Assembly: GCA_030062745.1 (NCBI GenBank)
Contig: CP099840.1
Location: forward strand, 33,011,101 to 33,075,100
DNA from: Capitulum mitella
Taxonomy: Eukaryota > Arthropoda > Thecostraca > Pollicipedomorpha > Pollicipedidae
Length of the DNA: 64,000 nucleotides
Direction: 5' to 3'
Part shown: piece after piece, positions 1 to 12,850 of the stretch
Numbering within the stretch: position 1 is the stretch's first letter
How the letters are laid out: the number at the start of each line of letters is the position of its first letter
The notes under the pieces: model-generated
The model's input: the letters and a program-made list of their open reading frames with translations, nothing else
The model's database searches: none
Told to the model about the DNA's origin: nothing
Position numbers and translations under genes: made by a program

Positions 1-615
1 AAACGTTTTCAAGTAATATCACATGCACGCGAGGTCATTCCAAGTGACTCCAAGATAACTGGGGGGCATTTAAGGTCAAAGGTCATAAGTTGATTTGAAG
101 AACATGTGACCATGATAGTTCCCCCTTTTTGATGTCCCGACACCGCCTTTGCTAACATTATACAAATATTGCAATACGATTTGTACTTCTTCAGCATAAC
201 ATAACTGGCAGAAGCCAAAAAAGTGTTTTTATCTTTTTGTTCATCAAGCTGTTGAAAAACCAATCCTCCTATTTTTGAAATCCTGTGAACGCCTATGAAT
301 TTTCTCAAAATTTCAAATGTTTGTGCCAATGGTAAAAGTTCCATCCATAATATCTCGATTCATGCCAATTTCGTTGAAATCGGTCCATAAATAACAGAGT
401 TCTTAGAATTCCAAAAATACCCCCATTTTGACATTTTTGACCCCCTGTATCCACCTCTTCCAAAATTTTGAACACTTTTTAGGTGTAGTTTACGTCATGG
501 CGAATCGTTTGCCGTCTATTGCGAAGAAATCGGATGCGTAGTTCTCAAGATCTCAGGGGGGCCAAATCCCCACTGCCGGGAATCGGCGATACCACCTAGC
601 CCTCCGGGAATAGGG
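1..615 (+). mobile_element. piggyBac-like MITE, right part (copy 1, cut by window edge)
   Basis: This is the right-hand half of the non-autonomous element that is complete at 10046-11252, 36992-38199 and 58025-59227. Its body aligns with them, including the internal stretch of TGACCT/AGGTCA words. It ends in GGGAATAGGG followed by TTAA (616-619), the terminus shared by the family. No coding capacity is seen. The left part lies outside the window. Confidence 0.85.
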
Positions 616-619
616 TTAA

Positions 620-3030
620 ACGTCTTAATTGTCTCCTCATGGTCTTCCTCCCCGATGTCATAATTTAACCATGGTGGGAAAAATGGTTTTAATTTTCTGT
701 CTAGGTGCTGGCACACAGCAGCATTTGGTAAAAATTATACCACACTCGGCCTGGAATAATGTCCCAGGACCTTGGTCGCAACATAGGTCGTAACTTGGTC
801 GCTGTTTAATTTCTGCCCTCGATCTTTGGTCTCGGGCAGAAATTGCAACAACGACCTCGGTCCTGGAAAATAGTTTTACCGGCCACGTATGGCGATGTCT
901 ATTCCCATGCAGCGCAGTCACAGTGCGTTATCACCTTAAATAACTCCAGTAATTCAGAAAGCACGTCGGACTAGCTAAGAACATTTTGCAATATTAACAG
1001 ATTTGTGAAACCAAAGTGCCAAATCATGCGTAGCCACTGTATCAGAAAGTAATGTGTGATGTCCAAGAGCCATTCTGTAAGATAGAGTACCATATACGCC
1101 TGCGAAGTATGGGATCATATGTTCCCTTCCGGGGCCGGGGAATTAAATCAATTCACCAGGTTTTTTATCGGGGACGCAGACGGCCGGTAGGTCCGAAGTG
1201 TCAGCCATTAGAATTACGAGGTGAACAGATTTAACTGCCGGCCTCGGGCGGGAGCATTTTTACCATACGTCGTTCGCTTAAGAGGTTCCTGTCTGATTAA
1301 CTTGAGATACGACCACTGAAAAAAGAAAGACTCCTTTTTTGCATTTTCTCGGGGGGAAATAAATAGGATTTGAAGAAGCGGAAACAAGTCAGACATGGGA
1401 GAAGGCCCAGCAGACACTTGAGGAAAGAACGAAACGATTTGTCGAATCAAGGCGCAGAACTGAAACGGCGAGAAAGTCAGAACACTGACTCCGGCGCCTG
1501 CAAGAGCACAAGAAACTGAATGATGACATATCCCTTACAAGCCTATAGACAAGACAACCACGAAAAGGGTTATCTGCTCCTTTTTAATGAAGGCCAAAAA
1601 CTGACGGAGGCTGCTGCAAAACAAGCACGGTCTGTTCTGCATCCTGAACCGGTTTTTTGAAGATCAGAAGCTCGGGAAGCTCGAAGCAGATGAGGAATAT
1701 CGGGGAGCCAGGGGGCCAACCGGAATACAACCGACAGACCACAAGTCTGTGGGCAGTCTAGAGGACTTCATGGAAACGTACGCTACCGTGCAGCGAGCAG
1801 CGTCGGCAAAAGTTTTAACGTGCGCTAAGTTTGTTGTCACTGATGTGACAACAAACTTAGCGACGTCACCGCAGGCATTTGCAACTATGATCTGTAGCTG
1901 TAATCTGTAACTTTTTAACATCTCGAACTGTGGGAAGTTCCACATCGTCCAATAACAAGAGATTCAGCATGACAGCCGTCGAGCTTTGCTTTGCTTCAGT
2001 GACAGCCTGTCTCTTTGTTGGAGTTTTATATACGGCGGTTACATCTCGCCTTACCATGTTGTGTACACGATAGCTTGACACATTTGTGAAGCGGATACAT
2101 CAAAGAAAATACGTAGTCTGTCGACGAATATATCTGTAAATTTATTCGTCCTTACTGAGTCGCTGACATGAATCATTTCTGAGTATGGCCCCCGAGGACA
2201 AATTTCCGGACAATTTCCATTTTCAGGCAGTTTCCACCGTGCGGCCGGGGTGTCACAGTGTCGCACTGAATACAGTTGTGACCTTTATTCCCGCATTCGC
2301 TGAAGCCAAAAAGCAGGCGGCAGCTCAGCTATGAAAGAGCACGCAGTCTCTGAATGCTTGCATGACGAAGACATCACGAGCTCTGCGTTTCGTTATGAGA
2401 TACTTATGTCACCGAAGGTCAACTAGTTTTTTGCCGCGCCTGAAAGGTGTTGTCACGTGCTGATGCAAACTGCATTTGCTTCTCATCGTTTGGTTCGGTT
2501 TCACTAATGCAGTGATGTGCAAAGAGTTTTTTGGCACGCACAGAAAAACATTGCACCCATTTGAGTTTTCTTAGCCAAACATACAGATTTCTGGGTAACT
2601 CAACACCTCTAATTCGCATTGCTTAAGCAAAAACGGTCTGCTGGAACCATCTTTACGCAATGGATGAAGCTCCAACGAGCTTAAATGGCTCGACCGAACC
2701 AAATGTAGGACTATGCGTCTCAGCTGACCGCCTTCAGGCCTGGCTCCTTCCCGCAAAACTGGTTCATATGACAAGGTTCACTCGAACATGTTTTTCTACG
2801 AGTCATCTCGTGTCACACCATTTTCATCTTATCTTACACGGGGGGGGGACTTTCTTCTATCAAAAAGCTGTTCAGCTGAGAAAGAAGCTGGTATTATTCG
2901 AAAACACTCTGCGCACGCATCAAAAAACGTTTGCTAGGAGCCCGCCATCTTGCATTTGCGGCGCGCGCGGCAGTCCCGAACGATGCGGACGCTGATGAAC
3001 GAAACTGCTCCAGAACAATGGGAGCCGGGT
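620..3030. other. Anonymous DNA without a supported gene
   Basis: No ORF here resembles a known protein and no exon chain could be built. It contains the perfect hairpin at 1823-1862. The longest ORFs (about 60-110 codons) have no domain signature and are treated as chance. Confidence 0.5.
1823..1862. repeat. Perfect hairpin, 18-bp stem and 4-nt loop
   Basis: The arms 1823-1840 and 1845-1862 are exact reverse complements (CGCTAAGTTTGTTGTCAC and its complement) around a TGAT loop. Nothing around it identifies a transposon terminus or an RNA gene. Confidence 0.9.
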
Positions 3031-3039
3031 TTTCTCATT

Positions 3040-3590
3040 TCCCCTTGTAAGAGCTTCCCAAATTGGTGTGGAACAACTTATTTTGAGCAACTCTCACCTT
3101 GCCGCAAATCAACTGGAATTCTGTTATATTCTAAAGTTCCCGCCGACGCTACCTTTCGCCCGCGCGAGCGCCTACTGCGCCATTCTCTGATTGGCTGTTG
3201 TGCGCAGATATTAGGTTTGGCGGTCAGGAGGTCGCCCCTATGATTCGCGCCAGCAGTAGACGTAAAGTGGCCGACGAAGCAGGAGGGCGATGATAATTCA
3301 CATCAGCTGTAGACCGCGCGGAACGGGCCGCACATTATCATCGCAATTGCATCAACAGGGACCGTACTAAGATTGGAATTCGACAAAGGTTTTGATTATT
3401 ATCGGTAAGCGATATGATTCCACTCCATTTATCGATAAAATGGAGCTCATTACAGATTTCACATAATTTCTTAATGAATGCAGATGACGGGGTAGGATAG
3501 AGCGGGCGTGCGTAGGGAATTCATAAACTCATAAAATAGTTGCATCCTTGCAATCCGTCGGATTCAAAAGACACGTGAAACGCCTAATGT
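3040..3590. repeat. Dispersed repeat family C, copy 1
   Basis: This segment matches the reverse complement of 14540-15120 in several blocks: the GCGCGAAAGGTGGCG-like block, the block with cgatgataat next to the gcaggagggcgatgat words, the tatcgataa-rich block and the block around ataaactcataaa. The two copies are clearly diverged. The family is unidentified and no ORF is conserved between them. Confidence 0.65.
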
Positions 3591-3600
3591 TATGTTCGCC

Positions 3601-4755
3601 CGGCACCCCCTGGCGTGTTTTTATATCCACGACCGCCTGGGGGTGTCAAAAAGGGCTCCCCCCGTCTGTCTCAGGATGTTACCGTCAGATTTGAAGCTTT
3701 CTACCACCAGTCGGTAGCCCGCAGTCTTACGATTCAGAAAATACTATGTTAGTTCTGGTCACGTGACTGAAGACGTCGCAGAAAAACTGACACCTGTTCG
3801 CACATCATATCATTAACAATGCTGGTCATGAAGCCTTCAGCTAGGCACCAAACAAAGTGCCACGATCGTCAGCATCAGAAGCATGCAAAAATGTTAAAAA
3901 AATTCCGGTCAAGGTCAGCCTAGGTCAGGTTAAATAATGATCGTACTTAACATGCCAAAGTCGATACTTGCAGCCGTTTTGATCTACGTGGCAAAAAAGA
4001 CGAACGTGAAACCTGATGATCAGTTTTGCATCACCTGCTCTCCATCCAGTCAAAATCATTCTAGGTCAGGTCAGATAAGGTTAGGTCGGGTCAGTCAGAT
4101 ACTCGCCGGGATTCTTAATTGAGTAAAGTAAATAACTAAAATGGCATCTCGTGATAATTACATCAGCTCTGTCTGCTCCTTATCCGGTCAAAGTCAAGCC
4201 AAGTCAGGACGGATAGTCGTCCTTCATTTTCTGTCTAGGAACAATAACTGCTTTCTGCTGGTACTGAGTGATCTGTCACAGACGATGTATTTTTCTTTTT
4301 GACATCAACCTACGACGTTACCTGACATGACCTTACGTCGCATTTGGTGAACCTTCCTACGAGTCGCATATAGGTTTGCTTGTCTGGCTCGAACGATGGG
4401 TAAGATCAGCAGCAACGACTTAAATCAGTTCAACTGTCATCATTTATGCGGACTAGTATAACCTTGAATGTTGACATGTCACGGTTTTATATCCTTTTGG
4501 GGATTGTTCCAATGTAAATCCAATTAATCCATGCATTTTATTCGCGAATACTATCGAAAAAACAAAACATGTTCGCCCCACCGCCTGGAGAGGTCAAAAG
4601 ATGTACCCAAGGATTTACTCATGACATCATATCTCTATGACATGACCTGGCATGGAAATGATTTTAATGTCATAATAGGTGGAACTGATTGATAAACAGA
4701 CACCGAAAGTTTGGTTGGGCTGACTCTTGTGGTTCAAAACGAGGGGGCTTCCTGT
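3601..4755 (+). mobile_element. TIR-type element family B, copy 1 (diverged right end)
   Basis: Its left end (GCACC, a CGTGTTTTTATA-like block, then GACCGCCTGGGGG) matches the reverse complement of the right end of 24565-25820. The interiors also align, including the block around 4565-4740. The right terminus has decayed. It is rich in AGGTCA/TGACCT words and has no convincing transposase, so it is probably a non-autonomous DNA transposon. Confidence 0.65.
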
Positions 4756-4766
4756 TTAACGCCCGG

Positions 4767-5664
4767 TTAAGGAAAAAGAAGATATGAGGCACCATGGTTT
4801 ATTTGAAGTAAGATTTCAAGGAACACAGACACAGCTTTTCCAGTCTTCGTCATCACCAGAGCTCCGTCAGTACTCACAATCAACTGAGTCGCTTTATCCA
4901 GTACAGCGATTTTGGCATCCGTGCTAGCAGCCATCCTTACCACATCCAGGCTCCACACCTGGTTCTGATCATGAACATGAATGCTCATATATCGACTGTT
5001 CCTCTGACTAGTGCACTCATCAATGGCCAAGGAAAATCGCTCACCGGTCCTTCGCTTCTTTCTCAACTTTTGGTACCATCTTCCTTTACTTTAGCAGCAT
5101 AATTCAGCATAAGTTGGGCCACAGTTTTATGGTCATTTGACATAACGAAACCCCAGCCTGCTGCAGCAAACCGAATTAAGGATTTTTTGGCACAGCACTG
5201 AAACCAAAGCCGTCTAAATCCACGAGCTACGTTTGCTTGTGGCTCGCTCCGATTTTTCTTCCCTTAAGAATGCCTCTGTCTTTAGCTGGCTGCTACTTGT
5301 CTTTGATTTCTTGGAACTTGGCCCGTTTGTGTCTGTGTCGCCGATCTGAACCTCATACTTGTTTTGCTGATATAGAGGAGTGCAGTAGTGTTTTTGCACT
5401 TGATAATCGTAGGAACGTAGGAACATGCAGAGAAGTGTGTGGAGCAGATATTTTTCCCCATAGGGTTAATGCAGAATTTCCAAAAAGAGGCGCATCATGC
5501 CTCCTGCTCCTACGCCCATGGATAATTATCTCACACGTTTTGATCCGTGTGTCACGGATCTCAATCTTATGTTTGTTCTGCAGATGATAACGGAGTCCTG
5601 TTGCAGTGTTTTTGCTTTTGACAATCATCTTGCACGTTTTGATCGGTGATGCAGACACAGACAC
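4767..5664 (-). pseudogene. Broken hAT-like transposase with BED zinc finger (left arm)
   Basis: Read on the minus strand, this begins with a BED-type zinc-finger-like piece (CKMIVKSKNTATGLRYHLQNKH, with a C/H pattern around 5560-5664). It is followed after several frame breaks by a peptide with RFSLAIDECTSQRNSRYMSI, typical of the N-terminal part of hAT/ZBED transposases. It parallels the plus-strand copy at 5700-6186, so the two form a head-to-head pair. Stops and frameshifts separate the pieces and no DDE/D catalytic region is present. I infer a dead transposon fragment. Confidence 0.6.
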
Positions 5665-5689
5665 GGGTCAAGTGCTAGGGAAGTGAAGG

Positions 5690-6186
5690 CAAATAGCGGC
5701 CAGCCAAATATAGAAACATTCGTAAGGAAAGAAACGTTGGAGGGAAATGCAAGCAAAAGTCATAGCTTTAGACGGCTTTGGTTTCAACCCTGTCTCAAAA
5801 AGCTCCTCAATTCGGTTTCCCCTAGCAGGTTTCGTTGTGCCTAAGGATCATAAAGCTGCAATCCAGCATGTGCTGCAATACTTTCCTAAAGTGAAGGAAG
5901 ATGTTACCAAGGAGTTGAAAGAGAAACTGAGGACAGGTAAGCGGTTTTCCTCGGCCATTGATGAGTACACTTGTCAGAGCAACAGAAGATATGTGAACAT
6001 TCATGTTCACGAACAAAACCCATAGTGGAACTTGGCTATCCAAGAATCGTGGGTAGTATGGATGTTAAAACATCTGCGGGAGCCGTGAAGAATTTCGTGA
6101 GACTTCAGAGTGCAATAGACAGGGCTAATGGAACGCGACTAAAGGCGGAGGGAACCATTCGTTCAGGAGGGGCGCCAATCTCTTAA
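5690..6186 (+). pseudogene. Broken hAT-like transposase (right arm)
   Basis: A plus-strand ORF from 5747 contains KDHKAAIQHVLQYFPKVKED, then RFSSAIDEYTCQSNRRYVNI. After a stop at 6022-6024 and a frame change, homology continues towards 6186 (LGYPRIVGSMDVK-like). The same order of motifs is found in inverse orientation at 4767-5230. The hAT/ZBED assignment rests on the R-F-S-x-A-I-D-E-x-T signature and is tentative. The catalytic and dimerisation parts are missing. Confidence 0.6.
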
Positions 6187-6703
6187 GCAAGTCCCAGTCT
6201 GAAGCAAGGGAGCCATCTTTTGAAAATGAAACTGTTAGTTTACTCATGCATTTGCGGATACAAAGGCATGCATATCAGTGCATTTTTGTCGTTAGATGCA
6301 GGTACGCGGACATGAGCGGTGCGAAGGAACCAGATGAGGCGAGACACTTTTCTGCTTGTGTTGCTGTGACATTGTGACATTCGATTTAGAACTTTTGATG
6401 CCGTCTACTTCTATTTCTACTTGCTGATGCTGCCATTCTGATTCGTTTGCTTATGATGGCTCGACGTAGGTGCGTCACATCTGATTTTTCTCCATAAAGC
6501 CTGCCTGACCTGGCCAACAATGGTAAAATCAGTTCTCCACGGTAATATCTTTTTATGTGTGTCAGTCTCTGTTAACGCAATGTTATTTCGTTGTCGGCTA
6601 TCTTCAGGCTCGTTTATGTGATTTCGATTTCTCGGATAACACTGTAGGTCGATTTCCAGAAAATATAGACTACATATTTGGGACGATTTTGCTCGTCCTT
6701 TGA

Positions 6704-6739
6704 CGAGTCACACTCGACACACTTGTCGAGTGTGACTCG
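6704..6739. repeat. Perfect hairpin, 16-bp stem and 4-nt loop
   Basis: CGAGTCACACTCGACA (6704-6719) and its exact complement (6724-6739) flank the loop CACT. It lies about 200 bp left of a larger inverted repeat (6940-7345), but the two share no sequence. Confidence 0.9.
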
Positions 6740-6939
6740 ACCAGTGTCCAAGGACAATTACGAAACGATCAATATATTATCACAGGTCCCTGAGCAGACT
6801 TGTCTTGCAACTGTAACGGTCAGTGTAGCGCAGTTTTTCCTTATTCCTTACCCAATTTCGTTGTGTGTAGAGCTCGTGCCCTGCCCGTGCATACTCGCAC
6901 TGCACCGCTGATGTGACACTCATTTTTTCGGTTATAGGA

Positions 6940-7345
6940 CATTACGTCGTTCCGTCGATAGTGCCATGTCTGTTTGTAAAGGTGGGGCCTCGGTACTGCA
7001 ATTGTCAGGTGGGTGAGGCTGTCGGTAGCTAATAGTTCGTATCGTTGGGATGTGAAGTGGTGTATAAAAATACGGGGCATCTCCTTGCTGCCTGTGTTCA
7101 TTGCCGCCTGCTCCCTCTCATTCACAGGGTGCGATATCCCCGTACCCCTGCGCACCTTGTGAGCGGCAAGTAGCAATATGCAGGCAGCAAGAAGATACCC
7201 CATATTTTACATATTTCACATGCGAACAATACGAACTTTTGGCTACCGACAGCCTCATCCACTTGACTACTGCAGCAAATCCCTCCTTCACAAATAGAGA
7301 TGCATCGTCGACGTCACGACGCAATGTCCTAGCATCACAACAATG
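6940..7345. repeat. Long imperfect inverted repeat, two ~145-bp arms
   Basis: The arms 6940-7085 and 7195-7345 are diverged reverse complements separated by about 110 bp. Both arms keep a reading frame for the peptide YELLATDSL(T/I)HLT, on opposite strands. That fits either a MITE-like element with long terminal inverted repeats or an inverted duplication of a coding fragment. The family was not recognised. Confidence 0.7.
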
Positions 7346-7951
7346 AGCGTCATGCCATTGGTGCAGTGCGAGTCTGAGCAGGCAAAACACACTCCGTACG
7401 AGCTCTAAACACAGTGATATTGGTTAAGAAATAAAAAGAGCTGGGCTACACTGCTGAAACGAACATGAAACAAGTGAGACCAGCTACCATTCCACGGAAG
7501 CTGGCAGCTACATCAAGCGCCACATCTTTTCAAGCAAAGCGTCACTGACATCAGGCCCCCATCTACGTGCATCACGTGTCGGTACAGGAATATGGCGACA
7601 CACCGTTGGCCGGCTGATCTTCCTGTGGCGCCTGGATGTTTTTGCTGGAAGCAGGGGAATGCCAACGACCACGTCATCAGCCGCTCCATCGTCGACATTT
7701 CCCCCAACGGGATCATCTCCCCTGCACTACCAGGATCTTGTTCTCTTCCTTCACATACCGTCCTCCGATGTCCTGTGTTATATCCGCGTCCAATTCATCG
7801 CAGGGCGACACCATCATCCTCTGTGGAAATATGAATGCATTTTAAGTCCCATTGAAAAGAATGGCGATTCAGTTTACGAACAATTTACCCCAAATGGGCA
7901 TACATTGACTTCGCATTAACTGCGGCTTAATTTCGCCGAAAATTAATGTAG

Positions 7952-7953
<2 letters not shown>

Positions 7954-7993
<40 letters not shown>
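7954..7993. repeat. (TA)n microsatellite
   Basis: About 20 uninterrupted TA dinucleotides, with an interrupted continuation to about 8003. Confidence 0.95.
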
Positions 7994-8003
<10 letters not shown>

Positions 8004-10040
8004 TACTACGCGTACTTCATGCATATACAGGAAATTTTAATAGTTCAATGGACAGGTGGCATTGGACACCTACGCAGCTGTTCTTTTATACAACGTGACT
8101 TTTTATTGCTATATTTCCGAATGAACGTTGCACTGCCCTAGAATACCTCGGAATGCACTTTACGCTGCGTTAGACATAAGTAGAAAAACCTAAGCGATTT
8201 ACTGCAAGATTGTTATCAGAGCCATCGCCCAGGGTTAGTGTCCGCAGTTTTTTTTAAACTCCTGGTCCTTGCGCTATTGCAACAGCCTTGATGTCATCTG
8301 AATGCTTTCGGTTCCAGCTTTTTCATTTTTCGTGAACTCCATCCACATCTGAACAATCGGGAAATGTCACGTGTTATTGCCCATGTTCAAAACGGTGTTT
8401 AATGGTGAATGATTTACATAATGTAGTGGAAGAACTTTACAGTTCCAGTTCCGTACGGCGGGTATATCCCATCTTCGGACTCACGTGCTCGGCTGACCCG
8501 CGCATCCCAGGGGATGTGCGCCGGAACAGATAGTGTTTATGCTGATTTACGGATAGGGAAGCTATTTCCCCACGGGGCTGATTTATCCCTTCTGTGGTAT
8601 CTACGAGAACCAATCAAAACAAACGTGCCTTCAGAAGGCTTTACCTGAAAATCGCATTTCAATAAACGTATTGCAATGGTTTTATTTGAAAATCGCATTA
8701 CACGATTTGTCTTACCGATGACCTTACATATCAGGTCAGATGGCCCAACTTCCACCGACCGCACGCTTTCTTTTAATCTCCCCGGCCGAACGGGGAGGGA
8801 GGGGAGCACTTCCTCTTCGCATTTCGTCCGTAACTGAGTTACGGACATGGAAAAACAATGCGTTTTGCTTTGAACGTAACCTAAACAAACGTTTCCGATC
8901 TTTCTTCTTCACACCATTTAGTGACATACAGGTCAGGTCAAGAAGCAGGCAAAGGTGGTACTTTCAGTTTCGGGTAGATTTGGCACATTGTCTGATTGAA
9001 TTTGTCGCGGGAAAAACACTAATCTGTGCTTTTTATAAATCTGATTGGAGTGGTCGCTGGGGTAATGTTGGGAACTGGGCCAGCGCTAAGCCTAGTTTGT
9101 TGCACAAACTCCGACCCCTAAACCCGATTGACCAATTCCAGATGACGGCTTATTTTCGTGACAAAAGCTTAACGTGCCGCCAGAGTAGCGACACGACCGT
9201 ATGGTTGTCGGATTGACACTCTATGGCCAGCCACCAACTGACCCGAGGGCCGGATATGAGCGCCGGGGTGATTCTGATGTTACTGTATTATATTGTATTG
9301 TAATATCGTATTGCATTGTAACATTGTAAAATATTGTAATATTGTATTGTAATAACGTGCTGTATTGCTGCTCTAATGTACTGTGTTGCTGACGTTCATG
9401 TCCCGTCCATCTATCGACATCTTACACCACCTCGTCACTGAAATGGCTGACCTTCCGCCTGACCTGATATCACGTGGAAGGTCACCAATATTGACCTGAG
9501 TTGAAAGATGCCTGTCATGTCAAAGATGCGTGTCATGGATAGGTCCGATATCACGCAACACAAATGTTGTTAGTTTGGCTACTTCATATCGATAAGGAAC
9601 GAAATGACAAGTAATTTCAGTACAAATAAGTTATCGTTTTCAGACAGCCCCTATAAAGTAGTATCTAAAAGCTGCATTCATCTTCCACAGAACTTCAAGT
9701 ATCCCTGAAGTTTTAAAAAGATTGATCTTTATGGTTTCCTTCTAAATAATTGATCATACTTATAACCTATATCAAAAGAAGAAAATACATCGAAAGCAGC
9801 CCCAGAATTTAACATTTTGCACAGGCTTTGCCCAGTTTTGTTGCCAACGAATCGATTACGTTTTAAGTTGGCTACTGAGTACCAGAGTTGGCAGCCGGCC
9901 CGCTTAAATTAATTTCTGTCCCTGGTTTTCACCCGTCAAAACCATCTGATTCAACATAGTGTGGCAGTAAAATGGCAACAAATGACAAAAATATTGCAAA
10001 GAAAATTCCATTATGAGGTGTTAACAATACATTCCATTCT
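8004..10040. other. Anonymous DNA; AT-rich low-complexity tract at about 9275-9375
   Basis: No gene is supported. A degenerate repeat of TATTGTAA words occupies about 9275-9375. The ORF at 8740-9216 (158 codons) has no recognisable motif and no splice context, and was not called. Confidence 0.45.
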
Positions 10041-10045
10041 TTTAA

Positions 10046-11252
10046 CCCTATTCCCGGCAGGGGGGCTAAATCCGCCCCCCCTCGGGTTTTTTGGTTACCA
10101 ATTCCAGGATTTTAAACGCAGCTCCACGAAACTTGGTGACTTTTCCAAGCCACTCTTTCTACGCGCTGTGGCAAAATTTCAAAATTATGTTTTTCTCAGG
10201 GGCGGAGCCAGGCAACGTTTTTGGGAGGCACCTCATGCCATTTTTGGCCATGTTGAGGGTAAAAGCAAAATGTCTGCCAAAAACAGAGTTTTTAAGATAA
10301 AACTTAAAATTTGATATGGCTAGATAGCTACATAGTTGGGCAATGTGCATATTTAATTTTGTTTATCTGAGATCACTGCACAAGGCCAGGTCAAGGTCAA
10401 AAGTAAAAATTTGTTTTTTGCAATAATTTCGGCGCCGTCTCTTCAAATGCCAAACCCGGAATATATATGACAAGGGAAAGTGCCCTCTACTTTTGTATCA
10501 AGTTTCAGCTTGATATCAGGTCGGGTCACGGAGCTATGACCTAAAATGTCCGTGCGCGTACCCTATATCGCAATAGCAATAAAATGAAATTTTTGAAATA
10601 GAGTGAATTCAAATGATTGAAAACGTTTACAGATAATATTTAATGCACACGAGATCATCCCAAGTGACCCCAAGGTAACTGGAGATCATTTAAGGTCAAA
10701 GGTCACAAGTTGATCTGAAGAACGTGTGACCATGACAGTTTCCCCTTTTTCATGTCCCTGGCACCGCCTATGCTAACATTATACAAACATTGTGATGCGA
10801 TTTGTACTTCTTTAGCATAACATGACTAGCATAAGCCAAAAAAAGTGTTTTTGCCTCCTTTGTTCATTCAGTTGTTGGAAAACCAATCCTCCTATTTTTG
10901 AAACCATGTGAACGCCCATGAATTTTCTAAAAATTTCAGATATGTGTATCATTGGTAAAACTCCTATCCATAATCTCTGGATTCATGCCAGTTTCATCGA
11001 AATCGGTCCATAAAGAACGGAGTTATAAGAAGTCCAAAAATACCCCTAATTTTGACATATTTGCCCCCTGTATCCACGCCTTCCAAAATTTTGAAAATTT
11101 CTTTTTACAAAAAAATGTATTTCACGTCATGGCAAATCGATTGACGTTTGTTGCGACGAAATCGGATGTGTAGATCTCGAGATCTCAGGGGGCCGAATCC
11201 GTCTCCCTCCCTGCCGGGAATCGACCGTACCGTCTAGCCCTCCGAGAATAGC
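10046..11252 (+). mobile_element. piggyBac-like MITE (copy 2, complete)
   Basis: The left end is TTAA (10042-10045) then CCCTATTCCCGGCAGGGG. The right end is degenerate (CCGAGAATAGCTAAG where other copies have CCGGGAATAGGGTTAA). The body is collinear with 36992-38199 and 58025-59227. There is no transposase ORF. The TTAA duplication and CCCTA-type terminal inverted repeats are hallmarks of piggyBac-type elements; the superfamily assignment is inferred from these alone. Confidence 0.85.
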
Positions 11253-12480
11253 TAAGGGCAGTGAAAAGCATGGCAAATACTCCTATATGTTCCGATGCGA
11301 CAAGGATAGTTGCAGAAGCAAACGACAGCAAACTGAAAATCGAAACTTGCTAAGAATGTGTTTATTTTATCATTTTTTTTTATTTTTTTGAACAGAACTG
11401 TGGAAAAGACAGCTCAAAGATATCCATATGGATACATAAGCCAAGCAGTTTATGTTTTATGGACGTAATATGTAAGTATCATTCAGGCAGCGTGTAATGA
11501 AATAATACTACACTGGTGCAGAATATAGATAATTCAAAACCACATTAATAAATGCAGTTTTGAAAGATGTAGTGATAAAGAGTACCCATAGCCATAGCCC
11601 TGATAATTCAGGTAAGCAGCCAAGACAGTTTCATAGTCATTTTGTCTACGTCCACATTGGTTACAAAATCATGTACATTACAGATTTTTTTTCAGTTTGT
11701 AACGATATGTCAGGCTGGTTAAGCTAAATGGTACATAACCATGGCCCTACGAAGTTGGTCCAGTGTGACATGGTACAGAACACCTAAGACCAGGCAGATA
11801 TGAACCATTAACTTTTATTCACAACAGTATCCCATTTAGAATCCTAGCTGCTTTCAGTAATTGTAGTATTTTTTAGCAGTAATTTCAGTAACTGCTAACC
11901 GCACGTGCAGCACCTCATATTCATACTGATGACTGGTTGACAGCTGGGGTGCTTTGATTTCGGTATTATAGACATATAGGTTAGGTATTACATTAAGTTA
12001 TTAGGTACATCCCCTAGAGCTTATCATGCTCCTCGTCCACAGACTGGCGACAAACAGCCCTGCACACTCCACGTCACAGCCTGGATTGCATCACCCGGCG
12101 GAGGAAACTGACATACGGTCCGATTCACACGCACACGCACGTACACGCCGCGGGATGTTAGCGCAGCTTTGCACCTCGACGATACCAGGCATTGTTCGTC
12201 GGCGATCGAGCTGTACAATTACGAAACCCTGGTTTTGCAGGGCCAAAACCAGGGTCTTTTAGTTGCCACGTGGTTAGTTCATGAATAAACAGACAATCAG
12301 CGGGTTTACTTACGTCTAGGTTACCATGCGAGACTCCCGGTGTGAAGAAGAACGACAGACGAAGAAATAGTTGGACAGCTGACCGATCACAAGAAAGCAG
12401 AATAATAGGAATGCTACGATCCATACGCTTTTACCAGTATTCAGGCTTTGCCAATGCTTCGTCGATTTGGTTTAATGCGT
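11253..12480. other. Anonymous DNA
   Basis: No supported gene. The only structure noted is the hairpin at 12226-12255. Confidence 0.45.
12226..12255. repeat. Perfect hairpin, 12-bp stem and 6-nt loop
   Basis: ACCCTGGTTTTG (12226-12237) and its exact complement (12244-12255) surround CAGGGC. A short T run follows. No function is assigned. Confidence 0.85.
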
Positions 12481-12499
12481 ACCTTGTAAGACGAGCATG

Positions 12500-12850
12500 T
12501 TCTGTATGGGGCGCCAAGTCTCGTATGGGCGCCTGGTCTATGGACGGGGCGCTGAATACATCAGGGATGCCTGGTCTGTGCTGGGCGCCTCTCTCGCCAA
12601 GGGCAACGAGCTGCCGAGGGCGCCTGATCTGTTCGGGGGCGCCTGATCCGTAAGGGGTGTCTGCATCGTAGACGTGTGTGGTCTGTGAGAGGAGCCAGAT
12701 TTCTTGAAGGAGCCTCATCTGTACAAGAAGAGAGAGTCTGGTTTGCATGGGGCGCCGAGCAAATGTTACCTGATCTATGCGAGAGCTCTTGCCCGTATGG
12801 AGCGCCGTGTTGACTAACTCGCGCAGTGGAAGGGGGTTTCGCACTTAAGC
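12500..12850. repeat. Degenerate GGCGCC-rich tandem repeat
   Basis: Words such as GGGCGCCTGGTCTATG, GGCGCCTGATCTGTTC and GGCGCCTGATCCGTAA recur irregularly. On the minus strand the repeat gives variants of a peptide like DQAPSRNLAPLTDHTRL, in two different frames. The frame switching argues for a non-coding repeat rather than a protein. Confidence 0.55.
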
